46,854 nucleotides of DNA from a virus, in IMG/VR virus record IMGVR_UViG_3300028883_000067, positions 1 to 46,854 of that record; one strand, given 5' to 3'. Of the stretch, positions 1-7,411 are shown piece by piece. The position numbers and the translations under genes were made by a program. The notes under the pieces are model-generated. The model was not told the DNA's origin. It saw nothing but the letters and a program-made list of their open reading frames with translations, and did not search any database. Numbering within the stretch: the stretch's first letter is position 1; each line of letters opens with the position of its first letter.

Positions 1-142
1 CGGCGTCAAAAGGACTGCGTGCGAAACTTCGAGCCACTGCATACTGCGCTCGTACACGCTCTCAATCGGTTCACCGAAGATCGGTAGACCCGCCGCTGCC
101 GCTGCGATGTATCGCAGGCAATCCTCCCACGGCACGAACGGC
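1..142. repeat. Terminal direct repeat, left copy (circular closure)
   Basis: Bases 1-142 are repeated at 46713-46854 with one difference (T at 16, G at 46728). This is the overlap expected when a circular or circularly permuted genome is assembled as a linear contig, so the true unit is 46,712 bp. The difference falls in a third codon position of the gene spanning the junction (GCA versus GCC, both Ala). It may be strain variation or an error. Confidence 0.9.
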
Positions 143-255
143 GAGTGCCCGGCGCGCTGGACCTCTAGCGCCTGTCGAATCCCCCTGCCAACATTTTGCA
201 ATGACCCGCGCGTTGTGTTTGCACTGTACGCGCCCGCAACGTAGATGCGCTTCAT
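1..255 (-). CDS. DUF4406 / nucleoside 2-deoxyribosyltransferase-like protein, N-terminal part (split by contig end)
   Basis: Codons 1-85 of a 120-residue protein that continues in frame at 46605-46854 across the circular junction. The start ATG (253-255) overlaps the rusA stop as ATGA. The N-terminus reads KRIYVAGAYSA, the beta-strand plus glycine loop typical of the DUF4406/nucleoside deoxyribosyltransferase-like Rossmann fold. Later come PWEDCLRYI and VLLTPGHEKSRGT, the latter resembling the family's second phosphate/sugar loop near the C-terminus. Family members are common in phages, and a nucleotide-salvage or base-modification role is usually guessed but not proven. It is translated within the leftward early operon between rusA and a DUF6378-like gene. 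Confidence 0.75.
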   Translation of the reverse strand, partial: MKRIYVAGAYSANTTRGSLQNVGRGIRQALEVQRAGHSPFVPWEDCLRYIAAAAAGLPIFGEPIESVYERSMQWLEVSHAVLLTP

Positions 256-644
256 GTCACCTCCTCGACCGTGACGGTCACTCCAACCCCTTCGCCGTCC
301 GCGGCGAATCTCTTAAGCGCGCTTACGCACACAACCTGCGCATCGTCTTTGTAGATCAGCCCGTTCATCGCGTCACAGATAATCTTAACTATATTGTCAA
401 GGTCCGGTCGCCACGGAAAGCCCTTGGAGGACTTCTTTGGCAACGCGAATAGAGCAACAAGCGTCAGCTTGACGGCTCCCCGCATCGGACTCCTACCCCC
501 CGTCGCCCGCAGCGCCAAGGTCGAAACCTTGCCTTCATACTGCCGGGTGTCGGCTGGCGTGTGAACGCGACCCCAACCAAAACGCGGACGACCTTTGCCT
601 TTCGGACGCCCCGGGACGAAGAAGGTAGCGACGTTGGCTTTCAT
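252..644 (-). CDS. rusA: RusA-family Holliday junction resolvase
   Basis: A 130-residue protein close to the usual RusA length. RusA dimers cut four-way junctions during phage recombination or before packaging. The N-terminal GRPKGKGRPRF motif and the acidic signature RPDLDNIVKIICDAMN, followed by YKDDAQV, contain Asp81, Asp83 and Asp100/101, matching the catalytic Asp triad of the family. The ATG at 642-644 is preferred over a longer reading frame because it has a GGAGG site and overlaps the upstream stop by four bases (ATGA). It is co-transcribed with the recombination genes of the early operon. Confidence 0.9.
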   Translation of the reverse strand: MKANVATFFVPGRPKGKGRPRFGWGRVHTPADTRQYEGKVSTLALRATGGRSPMRGAVKLTLVALFALPKKSSKGFPWRPDLDNIVKIICDAMNGLIYKDDAQVVCVSALKRFAADGEGVGVTVTVEEVT

Positions 645-730
645 TCCGTCGTCCTCCAAATCCAGACCAGCACCGCGAAGCACCCAGCGGAGACGAGCAG
701 CATCAGCAGCCCAGCGGCGATCTCCTTCAT
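641..730 (-). CDS. 29-residue single-span membrane peptide
   Basis: A short frame joined to both neighbours by ATGA overlaps and preceded by GGAG. It encodes a short charged N-terminus, one hydrophobic segment (residues 4-26, including GLLMLLVSAGCFAVLVWIW) and a tiny polar tail. The tight coupling and clear membrane span argue that it is translated. No function can be assigned. Confidence 0.6.
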   Translation of the reverse strand: MKEIAAGLLMLLVSAGCFAVLVWIWRTTE

Positions 731-1278
731 CCCGCAAGCTCCTTCGCCTTCGTGACGGCAGCCTGGAGGGCCATTTCCACGCGCTCCTTGTTCGTGTAAA
801 TGCCATCGACGCCCTTCCGCAGTTGCCGAGAAAGGTCTTTGTCTGCCGCCTCCACACACTCCTCCCCCGTCAACGCGGCGAGGATGCGCTTGTGAGGACA
901 GCCAGGCGCGTCCGGGCACTTATCCTCACCGAGTTCCGCGAGCCGTTCAAGTGCCGCAGCGTAAGCGCAACACATGCCATCCGCGTTGCGCTTCAACTCA
1001 TCCCGCTCGCGCTGCAAGGCTTCGGCGCGCTTTGTCGCCAAATAAGTCTGCTCAATACTGTCGTATAGCTCGCGGTCAGTCTTCTCAATCCGCTTCTGCG
1101 CCTCGGCAAGCTGGGTGCGGAGCGCCTCAATTTCTCTGGCCGCGAGATGGCCGCCTTCCCTCTTTGGAAACATCGGGGACAGCCATTCGTTCAGTATGTC
1201 CTCGGGCGCTCTAATGCCCATGGCTGCCTCTTCCAGCCCCGTCGTCGGGTCTTTGTGGTTCTCTTCGTTAGTTCGCAC
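727..1278 (-). CDS. Hypothetical coiled-coil protein
   Basis: A 183-residue protein with a GTG start (1276-1278) eight bases after GGAGGT; an internal ATG at 1221 is the alternative start. Residues about 45-100 are rich in Glu, Arg and Leu with heptad-like spacing, predicting a coiled coil. Two Cys pairs follow (MCCAY and CPDAPGCPHK), suggesting a small metal site. It overlaps the upstream gene by 11 bases. Family not recognised. Confidence 0.7.
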   Translation of the reverse strand: MRTNEENHKDPTTGLEEAAMGIRAPEDILNEWLSPMFPKREGGHLAAREIEALRTQLAEAQKRIEKTDRELYDSIEQTYLATKRAEALQRERDELKRNADGMCCAYAAALERLAELGEDKCPDAPGCPHKRILAALTGEECVEAADKDLSRQLRKGVDGIYTNKERVEMALQAAVTKAKELAG

Positions 1279-1477
1279 AGTTTACCACCTCCCCATCACG
1301 CGGGCCACCGTGCAACCGAATGTAGCCGGGCCAGGGCCGGATAAGTTTCTTGTCGGCAGTGGTCCACCAGTCTCCGTCGGCCGAATACCAGTAATCTTCG
1401 CCGCGATTTCTAACGCAGTAGTGGTCCTTGAATCTCCCGCCCTTGCACCACTTGGCGTTCTTGACCTCCTTACTCAT
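1268..1477 (-). CDS. Hypothetical 69-residue aromatic-rich protein
   Basis: Small protein rich in Trp, Tyr and Gly (DYWYSADGDWWTT) with a LHGGPRDGEVV tail often seen in small phage proteins. It overlaps the upstream gene by four bases (1474-1477). No family recognised. Confidence 0.6.
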   Translation of the reverse strand: MSKEVKNAKWCKGGRFKDHYCVRNRGEDYWYSADGDWWTTADKKLIRPWPGYIRLHGGPRDGEVVNCAN

Positions 1478-1716
1478 CCCTCACCTCCCGATTCCGTAAC
1501 TATTCGCGACAGAGCCCCGATGCCGCGGACTGTTATCTTGCCGAAAGTTTTCCCCACGTCAAAAATGCCGAAGTCGCATACGTCGCGTACAGCGTTGCGC
1601 ATGGAGTCAATAGTTTCTGTCGCCTCATCGAGAAGGTTCAGCATCTCGCCGGACTCAAGCCGCCAGAACGCGTTACTGTCGTCTTGCGATGCCTTGATGT
1701 ACTCGGCTAAGTCCAT
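1474..1716 (-). CDS. Hypothetical 80-residue protein
   Basis: The start MDLAEYIKASQDD is chosen because GGGAGGGG precedes it and the upstream stop overlaps it (TGATG). Largely helical, acidic, without Cys. Function unknown. Confidence 0.65.
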   Translation of the reverse strand: MDLAEYIKASQDDSNAFWRLESGEMLNLLDEATETIDSMRNAVRDVCDFGIFDVGKTFGKITVRGIGALSRIVTESGGEG

Positions 1717-2015
1717 CACTCCCCTCCCAGCAGGTCGCTGATTGCGGCTTTGGACAAAAGACGGTAACACTGCATTACCCCGTTCCCATGCTCCCGCCAA
1801 TCATCAACACTAGACGAATGGGCAGCTAAGTGCATCGCCCTCGCTACCCGCTCCACAAGCGCATCGTCGAGAGAAATGAGGCGGGCGGAGTCGGCTGTGT
1901 AGCTGAAGCTGTCCGCTCGCAAAGCGCGCCGGATTTGCTCCAGCCATTCGTTGCTGTCCCATGACTCCGGTACTTCCAACCACACGCCGCACCGCTTCTC
2001 GTCACGGGGTGTCAT
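1716..2015 (-). CDS. Hypothetical 99-residue protein
   Basis: ATG preceded by GGAGG; overlaps the next upstream gene by 14 bases. A mixed-composition cytosolic protein with a VARAMHLAAHSS helix, typical of small early phage proteins. No family recognised. Confidence 0.65.
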   Translation of the reverse strand: MTPRDEKRCGVWLEVPESWDSNEWLEQIRRALRADSFSYTADSARLISLDDALVERVARAMHLAAHSSSVDDWREHGNGVMQCYRLLSKAAISDLLGGE

Positions 2016-2241
2016 GGTCGTCCTCCGCCTGCAACGTGAGGCTCCCGGCGTCGTGCATGGTCGGGGGCGGCAACAGTTCTAGCGCCTCACCAAAGTCCCG
2101 CTTAATTTCAGCACAAGCCTTCTCGTCAGAAAGGCACGCCGACATCCAAGGGCCAGCTACGTCAGCTATTCGCTGTAGCCTGTTGCGCAACGCGCGCATT
2201 GCTCCCCAAGGCTCCACTCCGTCGTTTCCTATCTGCCCCAT
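2002..2241 (-). CDS. Hypothetical 79-residue protein
   Basis: Follows the upstream stop by three bases with the ribosome site GGAGGGTTGAGGG. Helical, with a Cys pair region (ACLSDEKACAE) and an acidic C-terminus. Function unknown. Confidence 0.6.
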   Translation of the reverse strand: MGQIGNDGVEPWGAMRALRNRLQRIADVAGPWMSACLSDEKACAEIKRDFGEALELLPPPTMHDAGSLTLQAEDDHDTP

Positions 2242-2244
2242 CCC

Positions 2245-2418
2245 TCAACCCTCCTCCAGCGCGGCGGTGATTTTGTCCCAAATGACAGCGCGGTCTACGA
2301 CGTATATTTCTTCGTTGGCATTAAACACCATTCGCGTTTCTGCGTTCAACACGCTCCGCAGCGCCTTCCGCATCTGCTCCGGCGTTGCCTCATCGAGCAT
2401 CTTCAGCGGGTCAGTCAT
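2245..2418 (-). CDS. Hypothetical 57-residue protein
   Basis: Short frame starting MTDPLKMLDEATPEQ, with the site AAAGGAGG seven bases before the ATG and an ATGA overlap with the gene upstream. Acidic and helical. No function recognised. Confidence 0.65.
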   Translation of the reverse strand: MTDPLKMLDEATPEQMRKALRSVLNAETRMVFNANEEIYVVDRAVIWDKITAALEEG

Positions 2419-2609
2419 CGTCGGCCTCCTTTAGCGATTAGGGGGCGGTGCCAACTGTCGCGCCCCGGACACTCCCACTTCCAGCGGAACGCGCCACAGT
2501 TCGTACACCACTCTATCTGCGCGCCGTGCAGGGAATCATCTAAATCTTCCTCATTGGCTATCACAACGCGCAGCTTATGCCGACACGCCTTCAACTCAGC
2601 CTTTGGCAT
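2415..2609 (-). CDS. Small Cys-containing hypothetical protein
   Basis: 64 residues from the ATG at 2607-2609, which has AAAGGAG seven bases upstream. CRHK near the start and WCTNCGAFRWKWECPG suggest a zinc ribbon (Cys-x2-Cys plus a downstream Cys and flanking His). One of many small zinc-binding candidates in this operon. Confidence 0.65.
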   Translation of the reverse strand: MPKAELKACRHKLRVVIANEEDLDDSLHGAQIEWCTNCGAFRWKWECPGRDSWHRPLIAKGGRR

Positions 2610-2829
2610 TGGGGGGCTCCTTTTCCCAGAACCCAACAAAGAACTCTGTTGGCGTCTTTGTGCCGTCTCTCAGCACCTTCACAATAGACGTTGACCTGTG
2701 AAAGCCAACCACCGTGCCCCTGTCGCGTGGAGGCTTGCCAAGGCAGCAGAACCGAAACGCCCTGCGGCCTCTCCTTGTCAGTCGCACTCTGTCACCACGA
2801 GCAAACTTCATGCAGGCTGGCAAACTCAT
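2596..2829 (-). CDS. KOW/SH3-like small protein
   Basis: 77 residues. GDRVRLTRRG, then RDRGTVVGF and IVKVLRDGTKTPTEF, resemble the beta-barrel KOW/SH3-like fold found in many small phage proteins that may bind RNA or protein. ATG is preceded by AGGGGG; MKF at residue 7 is an alternative start. Fold inferred from pattern only. Confidence 0.6.
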   Translation of the reverse strand: MSLPACMKFARGDRVRLTRRGRRAFRFCCLGKPPRDRGTVVGFHRSTSIVKVLRDGTKTPTEFFVGFWEKEPPNAKG

Positions 2830-2900
2830 CTATTCCCCCTTGTCCACGCGGCGGTAGCAAATCGGCCCTCGGCAACGCCCTCACCGCCCGGCCGTGTCAT
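2826..2900 (-). CDS. Possible 24-residue micro-ORF
   Basis: ATG overlaps the stop of the preceding micro-ORF, and its own stop overlaps the next ATG, both as ATGA. The product is Gly/Arg-rich with no recognisable feature. It may serve only to keep ribosomes moving between dnaC and the KOW-like gene. Confidence 0.3.
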   Translation of the reverse strand: MTRPGGEGVAEGRFATAAWTRGNR

Positions 2901-2965
2901 CTCGCCCTCTCCCCAATCTCCAGCGCCACCAGCACGCCCACCCACAGCCCCAGCCAGAAGCTCAC
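2897..2965 (-). CDS. Possible 22-residue membrane micro-protein
   Basis: GTG start overlapping the dnaC stop (GTGA) with AGGAGG five bases upstream. The peptide SFWLGLWVGVLVALEIGERA is a short hydrophobic helix with a charged end. Coupling and site support translation; the function is unknown. Confidence 0.4.
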   Translation of the reverse strand: MSFWLGLWVGVLVALEIGERAR

Positions 2966-3762
2966 TGTAGCCTCCTGTCCTTGCCCGGCAACTCCAAGTA
3001 CGCCATGCCCCCAAGCCGCGAAGCGAGGCGCGGGTCCGAGTCATGCAGTTCCCCCAGCGTCAGGTTGCTTGTAACAACCGTTGGCAAGCAAGCGTTTATG
3101 CGTCCGCTCACGAGAACGTACAAGCTCTGGCCGGTCCAGTCGGTTGCCTTCTCGGCTCCCAGGTCGTCCAGCACAAGGAACGGAAGCTTAAGGTATTCCC
3201 GGACGACCCGCTCCTCGGTTTCTGCGGCGTCACGTCGAAACGTGCCACGCAATCTCATCAAAAACTCGGGCACCGTGGTCCACTTACCGCAAGCCGAGGG
3301 ATAGTAGTGTTGTCCTGTCCGCTCCCCTTCGATCAGCGCGCCTTCCAGCCACGCCGCCAGCATGGCCGCCGCCAGATGTGTCTTGCCGCAGCCGACGGCT
3401 CCGGTGATAAACAAACCGCTGCGCCCCGCCGCAGTGGGGTACGAGCCATCGAAGTCCGAGAGTCGTGCGTTGATGTATAGACGCGGCACGTTTTCGTTCT
3501 GCATGTGCACCCACATGTCACGATTCACCCGCCTGGCAAAGACGTTCAACGCTTCCTCGCGCCTCTTGGCTCGCTCGCACGCCTCGGCAGCGGACCTCCG
3601 CTCGCGCTCCTTCACGCAAGATGGGTTCGCGCACGGCTTGAACAGCTTCATACTCAGGGCGCCGGGATACCCTTCGCGCTGACCGCCGCAAATCTCGCAC
3701 TTACCGGCCACCGAACTTCTCCGCGCTTCCTGCGTTTTTGAAGCTTCGCCCCGCTTTGCCAC
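2962..3762 (-). CDS. dnaC: DnaC/IstB-like AAA+ helicase loader
   Basis: A 266-residue AAA+ ATPase predicted to load the host replicative helicase at the phage origin. Seen: an N-terminal zinc motif (Cys22-x2-Cys25 ... Cys44-x4-Cys49), a basic helical linker (50-80), Walker A GAVGCGKTHL (121-130), Walker B FLVLDDLG (195-202), sensor-I TSN in VVTSNLTLGEL, and an arginine-finger candidate in RLASRLGG. The second GTG (3760-3762), six bases after GGAGG, is chosen; another GTG lies two codons upstream. The 5' end overlaps the replisome-organiser gene by 62 bases, so the two products are probably made in step. Confidence 0.88.
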   Translation of the reverse strand: MAKRGEASKTQEARRSSVAGKCEICGGQREGYPGALSMKLFKPCANPSCVKERERRSAAEACERAKRREEALNVFARRVNRDMWVHMQNENVPRLYINARLSDFDGSYPTAAGRSGLFITGAVGCGKTHLAAAMLAAWLEGALIEGERTGQHYYPSACGKWTTVPEFLMRLRGTFRRDAAETEERVVREYLKLPFLVLDDLGAEKATDWTGQSLYVLVSGRINACLPTVVTSNLTLGELHDSDPRLASRLGGMAYLELPGKDRRLQ

Positions 3763-4336
3763 TGCCACCCTCCTTTTCAGGCAGTCCGTTGACGTACTCG
3801 CTCCACCATCCTCGCGTTCCGAAGAAGGTTGCGGCGTGCTTGATGTACTGAGCGTCTGTTCCGAGTCGCCTCATGTGTTCTGAGTAGTTCTGGGCAGCCA
3901 GTACGAGGTTCGGGTGGTTTTTCTTTGGGTGCTGCCGACACACGCCGAAGGCTGCTTGTTTCCCGACGCAGCGAGGATATGCTTCCCAGATTTTCTCAAA
4001 CCACTCGGGGTATTTTGAAATTTTCCCCACGGCAAAAGGTTTCCCTTGTGGCGAGTTTTTCCTTGGAGCCGAGTTGGAACGCATGACGGGGGCAAGGCTT
4101 ACAAATGTGTACTTTGTGGCGTTTTTGGTGTTCACAATGCCAAGGTCGCGCAGCCTGTAGAGCCTGTCGCGCGCGATGGTCGAGTTGAGATGAAGCGCCT
4201 TGCCAACAATAAAGCGCCCGAAGTTCAGGCAACCCTTGTCGTCGGCAATGGCCGCGAAGTAGACCAGCATCAACGCCAAGTCCTCCTTGTGCCGCTCGCC
4301 ACTCAGCCTCGCCCACACCTTCAGCCAGTCGATCAC
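3701..4336 (-). CDS. Phage replisome organiser / replication initiation protein
   Basis: 211 residues. The N-terminal half (about 1-85) looks like a winged helix (HLNSTIARDRLYRLRDLGIV). The C-terminal half carries the pattern common to phage replication proteins: WFEKIWEAYPRCVGKQAAF, then YIKHAATFFGTRGWW. Such proteins bind the origin and recruit the DnaC-type loader encoded just downstream. GTG start overlapping the previous stop as GTGA. A DnaD/O-protein analogue is likely; the exact family needs a profile search. Confidence 0.75.
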   Translation of the reverse strand: MIDWLKVWARLSGERHKEDLALMLVYFAAIADDKGCLNFGRFIVGKALHLNSTIARDRLYRLRDLGIVNTKNATKYTFVSLAPVMRSNSAPRKNSPQGKPFAVGKISKYPEWFEKIWEAYPRCVGKQAAFGVCRQHPKKNHPNLVLAAQNYSEHMRRLGTDAQYIKHAATFFGTRGWWSEYVNGLPEKEGGSGKAGRSFKNAGSAEKFGGR

Positions 4337-4773
4337 TGCCGCGTCTCGTTGCGCCGGGGGGTGGAACCGCCCTTACCAGCACAGTTCCGCGAGGGGGGAT
4401 GCTCGCGTGCCCCCCGGCGTCGTTTTTCCAGCCATTTGCCGTACTGGATGATGTTGTCGATGAGGCGTTCTGCCGCTTTGTTACCTGCCGCCCGCAGCGC
4501 TTTCGCTGTTGCCTTCCTGTCCGGCAAACACGGCCCCACATAGGACACCGAGGCGTACTCGATGAAATCCCAGCGCGCGCGCAATTCGTAGCCGGGGAAG
4601 GCGCCCCTCGTAACATCGAACCACCGGATCAGGTGTCCGTATTTCTTTTTCAGCGATCGCAAGGCCGCTTTCATGGGATCGTAAGGCGCCCTCTTCTTCT
4701 TGAAGATGCGCTCGTAGTTCTTGGCGTAGGAACCCGGAATCGCCTCCGGTCTCATTTTCGATCCCTTCCCCAT
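4333..4773 (-). CDS. Hypothetical 146-residue basic protein
   Basis: Starts MGKGSKMRPEAIPGSYAKNY at the ATG that overlaps the upstream stop (TGATG). Basic N-terminus (FKKKRAPYDPMKAALRSLKK), central aromatic-rich part and Arg-rich tail. It sits directly upstream of the replication genes, so DNA binding is plausible, but no family is recognised. Confidence 0.65.
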   Translation of the reverse strand: MGKGSKMRPEAIPGSYAKNYERIFKKKRAPYDPMKAALRSLKKKYGHLIRWFDVTRGAFPGYELRARWDFIEYASVSYVGPCLPDRKATAKALRAAGNKAAERLIDNIIQYGKWLEKRRRGAREHPPSRNCAGKGGSTPRRNETRQ

Positions 4774-5072
4774 CAGAACAACCTCTGCTGCCCCTCGGAA
4801 AACTTGCGCCCGCGCTTCTTTCTCGGAACCTTGTACGGTTGGCCTCCGGGAATCAGTTTCGTGTGTCCCTTCGGGCACGTCATGTACCTGCGATGAACGC
4901 CTCTGGGTGGCTTGACGCGCACAAGCCATTCGCCGCACACGGGACAGCGGTACGGTTCTTGGTTCGCGCGGTCGTGCTTTCGCCGCTCCGCTTCACTGGC
5001 CCACTGCGCGTAAGCGTCCGCGCAAGCCTTTGCTTCGGCGGGTGTCATTTCGGATTTCAACGGCGCGCTCAT
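4773..5072 (-). CDS. Zinc-ribbon hypothetical protein
   Basis: 99 residues beginning MSAPLKSEMTPAEAKAC, with GAGGAG upstream and an ATGA overlap. YRCPVCGEW and YMTCPKGHTK make a Cys2...Cys-His zinc ribbon (about residues 42-70). The C-terminus is very basic (PRKKRGRKFSEG). Probably nucleic-acid binding. Confidence 0.7.
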   Translation of the reverse strand: MSAPLKSEMTPAEAKACADAYAQWASEAERRKHDRANQEPYRCPVCGEWLVRVKPPRGVHRRYMTCPKGHTKLIPGGQPYKVPRKKRGRKFSEGQQRLF

Positions 5073-5359
5073 TCTTCGCGCTCCTCTTCCGCAATGCGCG
5101 CCAGCCAGTCCTGAGCTTCCATGCCCTGCCGCACATGTCGCAGCCTGCGGATCGTCGCGTTCGGGCAGTCTGCCGTGATTTCTGGATGCAACTGCACCTG
5201 CGAGTCGCCCGTCGGGTTGTACGAGTTGTACTCCCGCGCGTACCCGTGACGGCGTTCTGCCTCTACCTTGCGAGCGCACTCCCGGTGGTAGACTCGGTTC
5301 GGTGCTGAGTCGCGCGGAAGCACCTTGCCGCAGCGTTCGCATTTCTTCCGCTTCGCCAT
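5069..5359 (-). CDS. Small zinc-finger hypothetical protein
   Basis: 96 residues. KKCERCGKVLPRD followed by VYHRECARK gives a Cys-x2-Cys / His-x3-Cys cluster in the first 30 residues. The rest is charged and helical with an acidic end. Start overlaps the SSB-like stop as TAATG. Confidence 0.65.
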   Translation of the reverse strand: MAKRKKCERCGKVLPRDSAPNRVYHRECARKVEAERRHGYAREYNSYNPTGDSQVQLHPEITADCPNATIRRLRHVRQGMEAQDWLARIAEEEREE

Positions 5360-5862
5360 TAGAACGGGATGTCCTCCGCTCCGGTCTCAAAGGTCTCGTC
5401 GCTGTCCTCGACGCTCTGCTTCTGGCCCGACGCCGCACCCTTCAGAAGCTCAGCGACCTGCTTCAGCTTCTCGGGCGTCGGCTTCGTCTTGTCGGTGCGC
5501 GTGTCCCTGCCGAAGAAGCCAATCTTGACGCGTACATGACCGCCGTAGCTGTCCTCCTTCAGGTTCACGATAACCTTGTTGCCGGACAGGCGACCACCAT
5601 TCAGCGCGTCCTCCAGAGCGTTCACGATATCCGCGACCGGCGTGTCCTTGTCGCCCACGTCCACGCCAATAGCCTTGACCTGCGCACGCGCCCTGTACGC
5701 GGCCTTCTCCGTGAACCAGATGTCGCCGTAAACGTGCTGCTCCTTGTTCTCCTCATCCAGCACGGAGCATTTCACGTTCAGCCCGAGCGTTTTCTTCTTC
5801 TTGCTGCTTCTCCAGCGGCAACCAAGAATCACCGCCTCCTGCTCTCCTAAGACCAATCCCAT
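5359..5862 (-). CDS. Putative single-stranded DNA-binding protein (SSB-like tail)
   Basis: 167 residues. The central region is beta-rich (KKKTLGLNVKCSVLD, HVRVKIGFFGRD), compatible with an OB-fold-like core. The protein ends in an acidic tail finishing ETFETGAEDIPF, very close to the DDDIPF tip by which bacterial SSBs dock repair and replication proteins. It lies two genes downstream of the Sak4-like ATPase, and Sak4 recombinases are known to work with phage SSBs. The tail and context are observed; SSB function is inferred. Phage DUF669-type proteins are an alternative. Confidence 0.65.
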   Translation of the reverse strand: MGLVLGEQEAVILGCRWRSSKKKKTLGLNVKCSVLDEENKEQHVYGDIWFTEKAAYRARAQVKAIGVDVGDKDTPVADIVNALEDALNGGRLSGNKVIVNLKEDSYGGHVRVKIGFFGRDTRTDKTKPTPEKLKQVAELLKGAASGQKQSVEDSDETFETGAEDIPF

Positions 5863-5863
5863 T

Positions 5864-6106
5864 CTACGCCTCCTCTCTCGACATCATCTCTGCGTGACGC
5901 TTCGCCCCACTCTGCGTACGATGCCCGTACTGGCACCGGAACATCCAGCGCAGGACGCGCGGAATCTTGTTCGCCTCCCGAATGAAGATGTCCTCGGCCC
6001 GGCGCTCCGCGTCCGCGCGGATAGCCTCGATTTCCGCCTCGGTGATGCGGCGCGCGATCTGCTTGGCGCGACGTTGGGCTTTCTGGCGCAGCTTCTTACC
6101 GTTCAT
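5864..6106 (-). CDS. Hypothetical 80-residue basic helical protein
   Basis: Start MNGKKLRQKAQRRAKQIA, coupled to the Sak4 stop by ATGA. Long charged helix (Arg, Glu, Ala) followed by a short segment with one Cys and His. It lies between the Sak4 and SSB candidates, so a recombination accessory role is possible. Confidence 0.6.
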   Translation of the reverse strand: MNGKKLRQKAQRRAKQIARRITEAEIEAIRADAERRAEDIFIREANKIPRVLRWMFRCQYGHRTQSGAKRHAEMMSREEA

Positions 6107-7173
6107 TTCTTCGCCCCCTTCGCTGCCAGCACGTCCCGCAGCACGGCCAGCCCGTCTGCAAGTTCTGACGACGACTTGAGTTCCATCTTCTTCCAAGCGC
6201 GCGTCCCGAAGCACTCCTTGAGAAGGTCCGTCTTGACCTTCTTGTCCGCGGCCCCCTGCCCCGGGATGGCGCTCGTGAACTCGCCCTTGATTTCCTCCAG
6301 CAAAACGGTGCGCCGCGTCCGCTCGCGGTCATGTTCGCGCTGGCCGTTCTCGTCCAGCCCCATATTCGTTTCCTTTTGCATGTCGATGGTCGTGTGTCCG
6401 CCCGGCTGAAGCTTCTGAAGGTGGGGACCGAAGAATTCCGGTGTCGGATCCACGGCCTGCGCTCCGGTCATCACACCGAAGCGATCTTTCAGCACAGTCG
6501 CGCGGTGCGTGACGGCCCAAGAACCATCGGGCTTCTGCTTCTGAACCTGGGTCATCTCGACCAGCAAGGACGGTTCAAAACCGAACTCTCCCTCGGTTTT
6601 CATCTTCACGCCGTCCTTGCGGAGTTCCTTGTGCGTGTGCCCCAGCGCGTCCTCCTCCTCCTCGAACACCCAGTTGAACCCCGCGCGCCCGCAGATGTTG
6701 ATGTGCAGCGGAGCGTTCAGGTAGAAGTCCGGCCACGCGGCCCACATGTCCTTGATGGCGGCCCAGTCCTGAAACTCCAGCCGCTTCCGTGGGGGTAGCG
6801 GGGGCTTGCGTGCTGCCCGCGCGCGATTCACTTGCGCAAGATAGGACTTGCACAACTCGCGCCACGGGTGCGTAATGCTGTCCACCATTACCACGCTGGC
6901 CTGTCCCAAGGCGGCTTCCCCGAACTCAACAAGGTCGCTGAACGCGCGGCTCTGCACGACCAGCGGCTTTGTCCCGGTCAGGCCGTTGATGAGGTCGTTC
7001 AGATAGCCGGCTCCCGCCTCCGTGTCGTAGATGGCGATTGGCTTCTTGAGTTTGAATATTTTGCGGACGTGACACGCGAGCAGGGCCGCGGTCCACGACT
7101 TCCCTCCGCCCGCGAAGCCCAAGAACCCCGCCTTCAAGAACCCCGGACCCGATCCCAGCGGCTTAAGCTCCAT
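6103..7173 (-). CDS. Sak4-like RecA-fold ATPase (single-strand annealing recombinase)
   Basis: 356 residues. Walker A GFAGGGKS (19-26), an IAIYDTEAGAGYL strand-loop (47-58) and Walker B VVMVDSITHPW (94-104) match the AAA_24/Sak4 group of phage RecA-like ATPases, which promote strand annealing or exchange in phage recombination. The C-terminal third is charged. ATG at 7171-7173 is preceded by GGAGAG, and the longer upstream frame lacks a good site. Encoded with SSB-like and RusA proteins, it completes a recombination set. Some annotations call such proteins simply 'ATP-binding protein'. Confidence 0.8.
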   Translation of the reverse strand: MELKPLGSGPGFLKAGFLGFAGGGKSWTAALLACHVRKIFKLKKPIAIYDTEAGAGYLNDLINGLTGTKPLVVQSRAFSDLVEFGEAALGQASVVMVDSITHPWRELCKSYLAQVNRARAARKPPLPPRKRLEFQDWAAIKDMWAAWPDFYLNAPLHINICGRAGFNWVFEEEEDALGHTHKELRKDGVKMKTEGEFGFEPSLLVEMTQVQKQKPDGSWAVTHRATVLKDRFGVMTGAQAVDPTPEFFGPHLQKLQPGGHTTIDMQKETNMGLDENGQREHDRERTRRTVLLEEIKGEFTSAIPGQGAADKKVKTDLLKECFGTRAWKKMELKSSSELADGLAVLRDVLAAKGAKK

Positions 7174-7411
7174 TCTGTCTCTCCTTCCACTTGGCCTCAT
7201 GTTCTCGTGCGCGTCGCCTGTCCTCCACCTCTCGCGCCTCTCGCATTTTCTGGCGGTTGTCCTCCCACCGCTCGATTTCGGGCGCGCGTCGCACAATTCG
7301 TATGCGCTTGCCCCGCAACCATTTTCCGCAACGAGGGCATTTTAGCGTTCCTTTCCTGACCGTCACGCACTTGAAGCAACTCTGGCACACTCGCCATGTG
7401 TTCGCACTCAC
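7163..7411 (-). CDS. Zinc-ribbon hypothetical protein (GTG start)
   Basis: 82 residues from a GTG overlapping the previous stop (GTGA) with AAAGGGAG upstream. CQSCFKCVTV and LKCPRCGKW form a four-Cys zinc ribbon in the first 35 residues, followed by a basic charged helix. Overlaps the Sak4 start by 11 bases. Confidence 0.65.
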   Translation of the reverse strand: MSANTWRVCQSCFKCVTVRKGTLKCPRCGKWLRGKRIRIVRRAPEIERWEDNRQKMREAREVEDRRRAREHEAKWKERQNGA

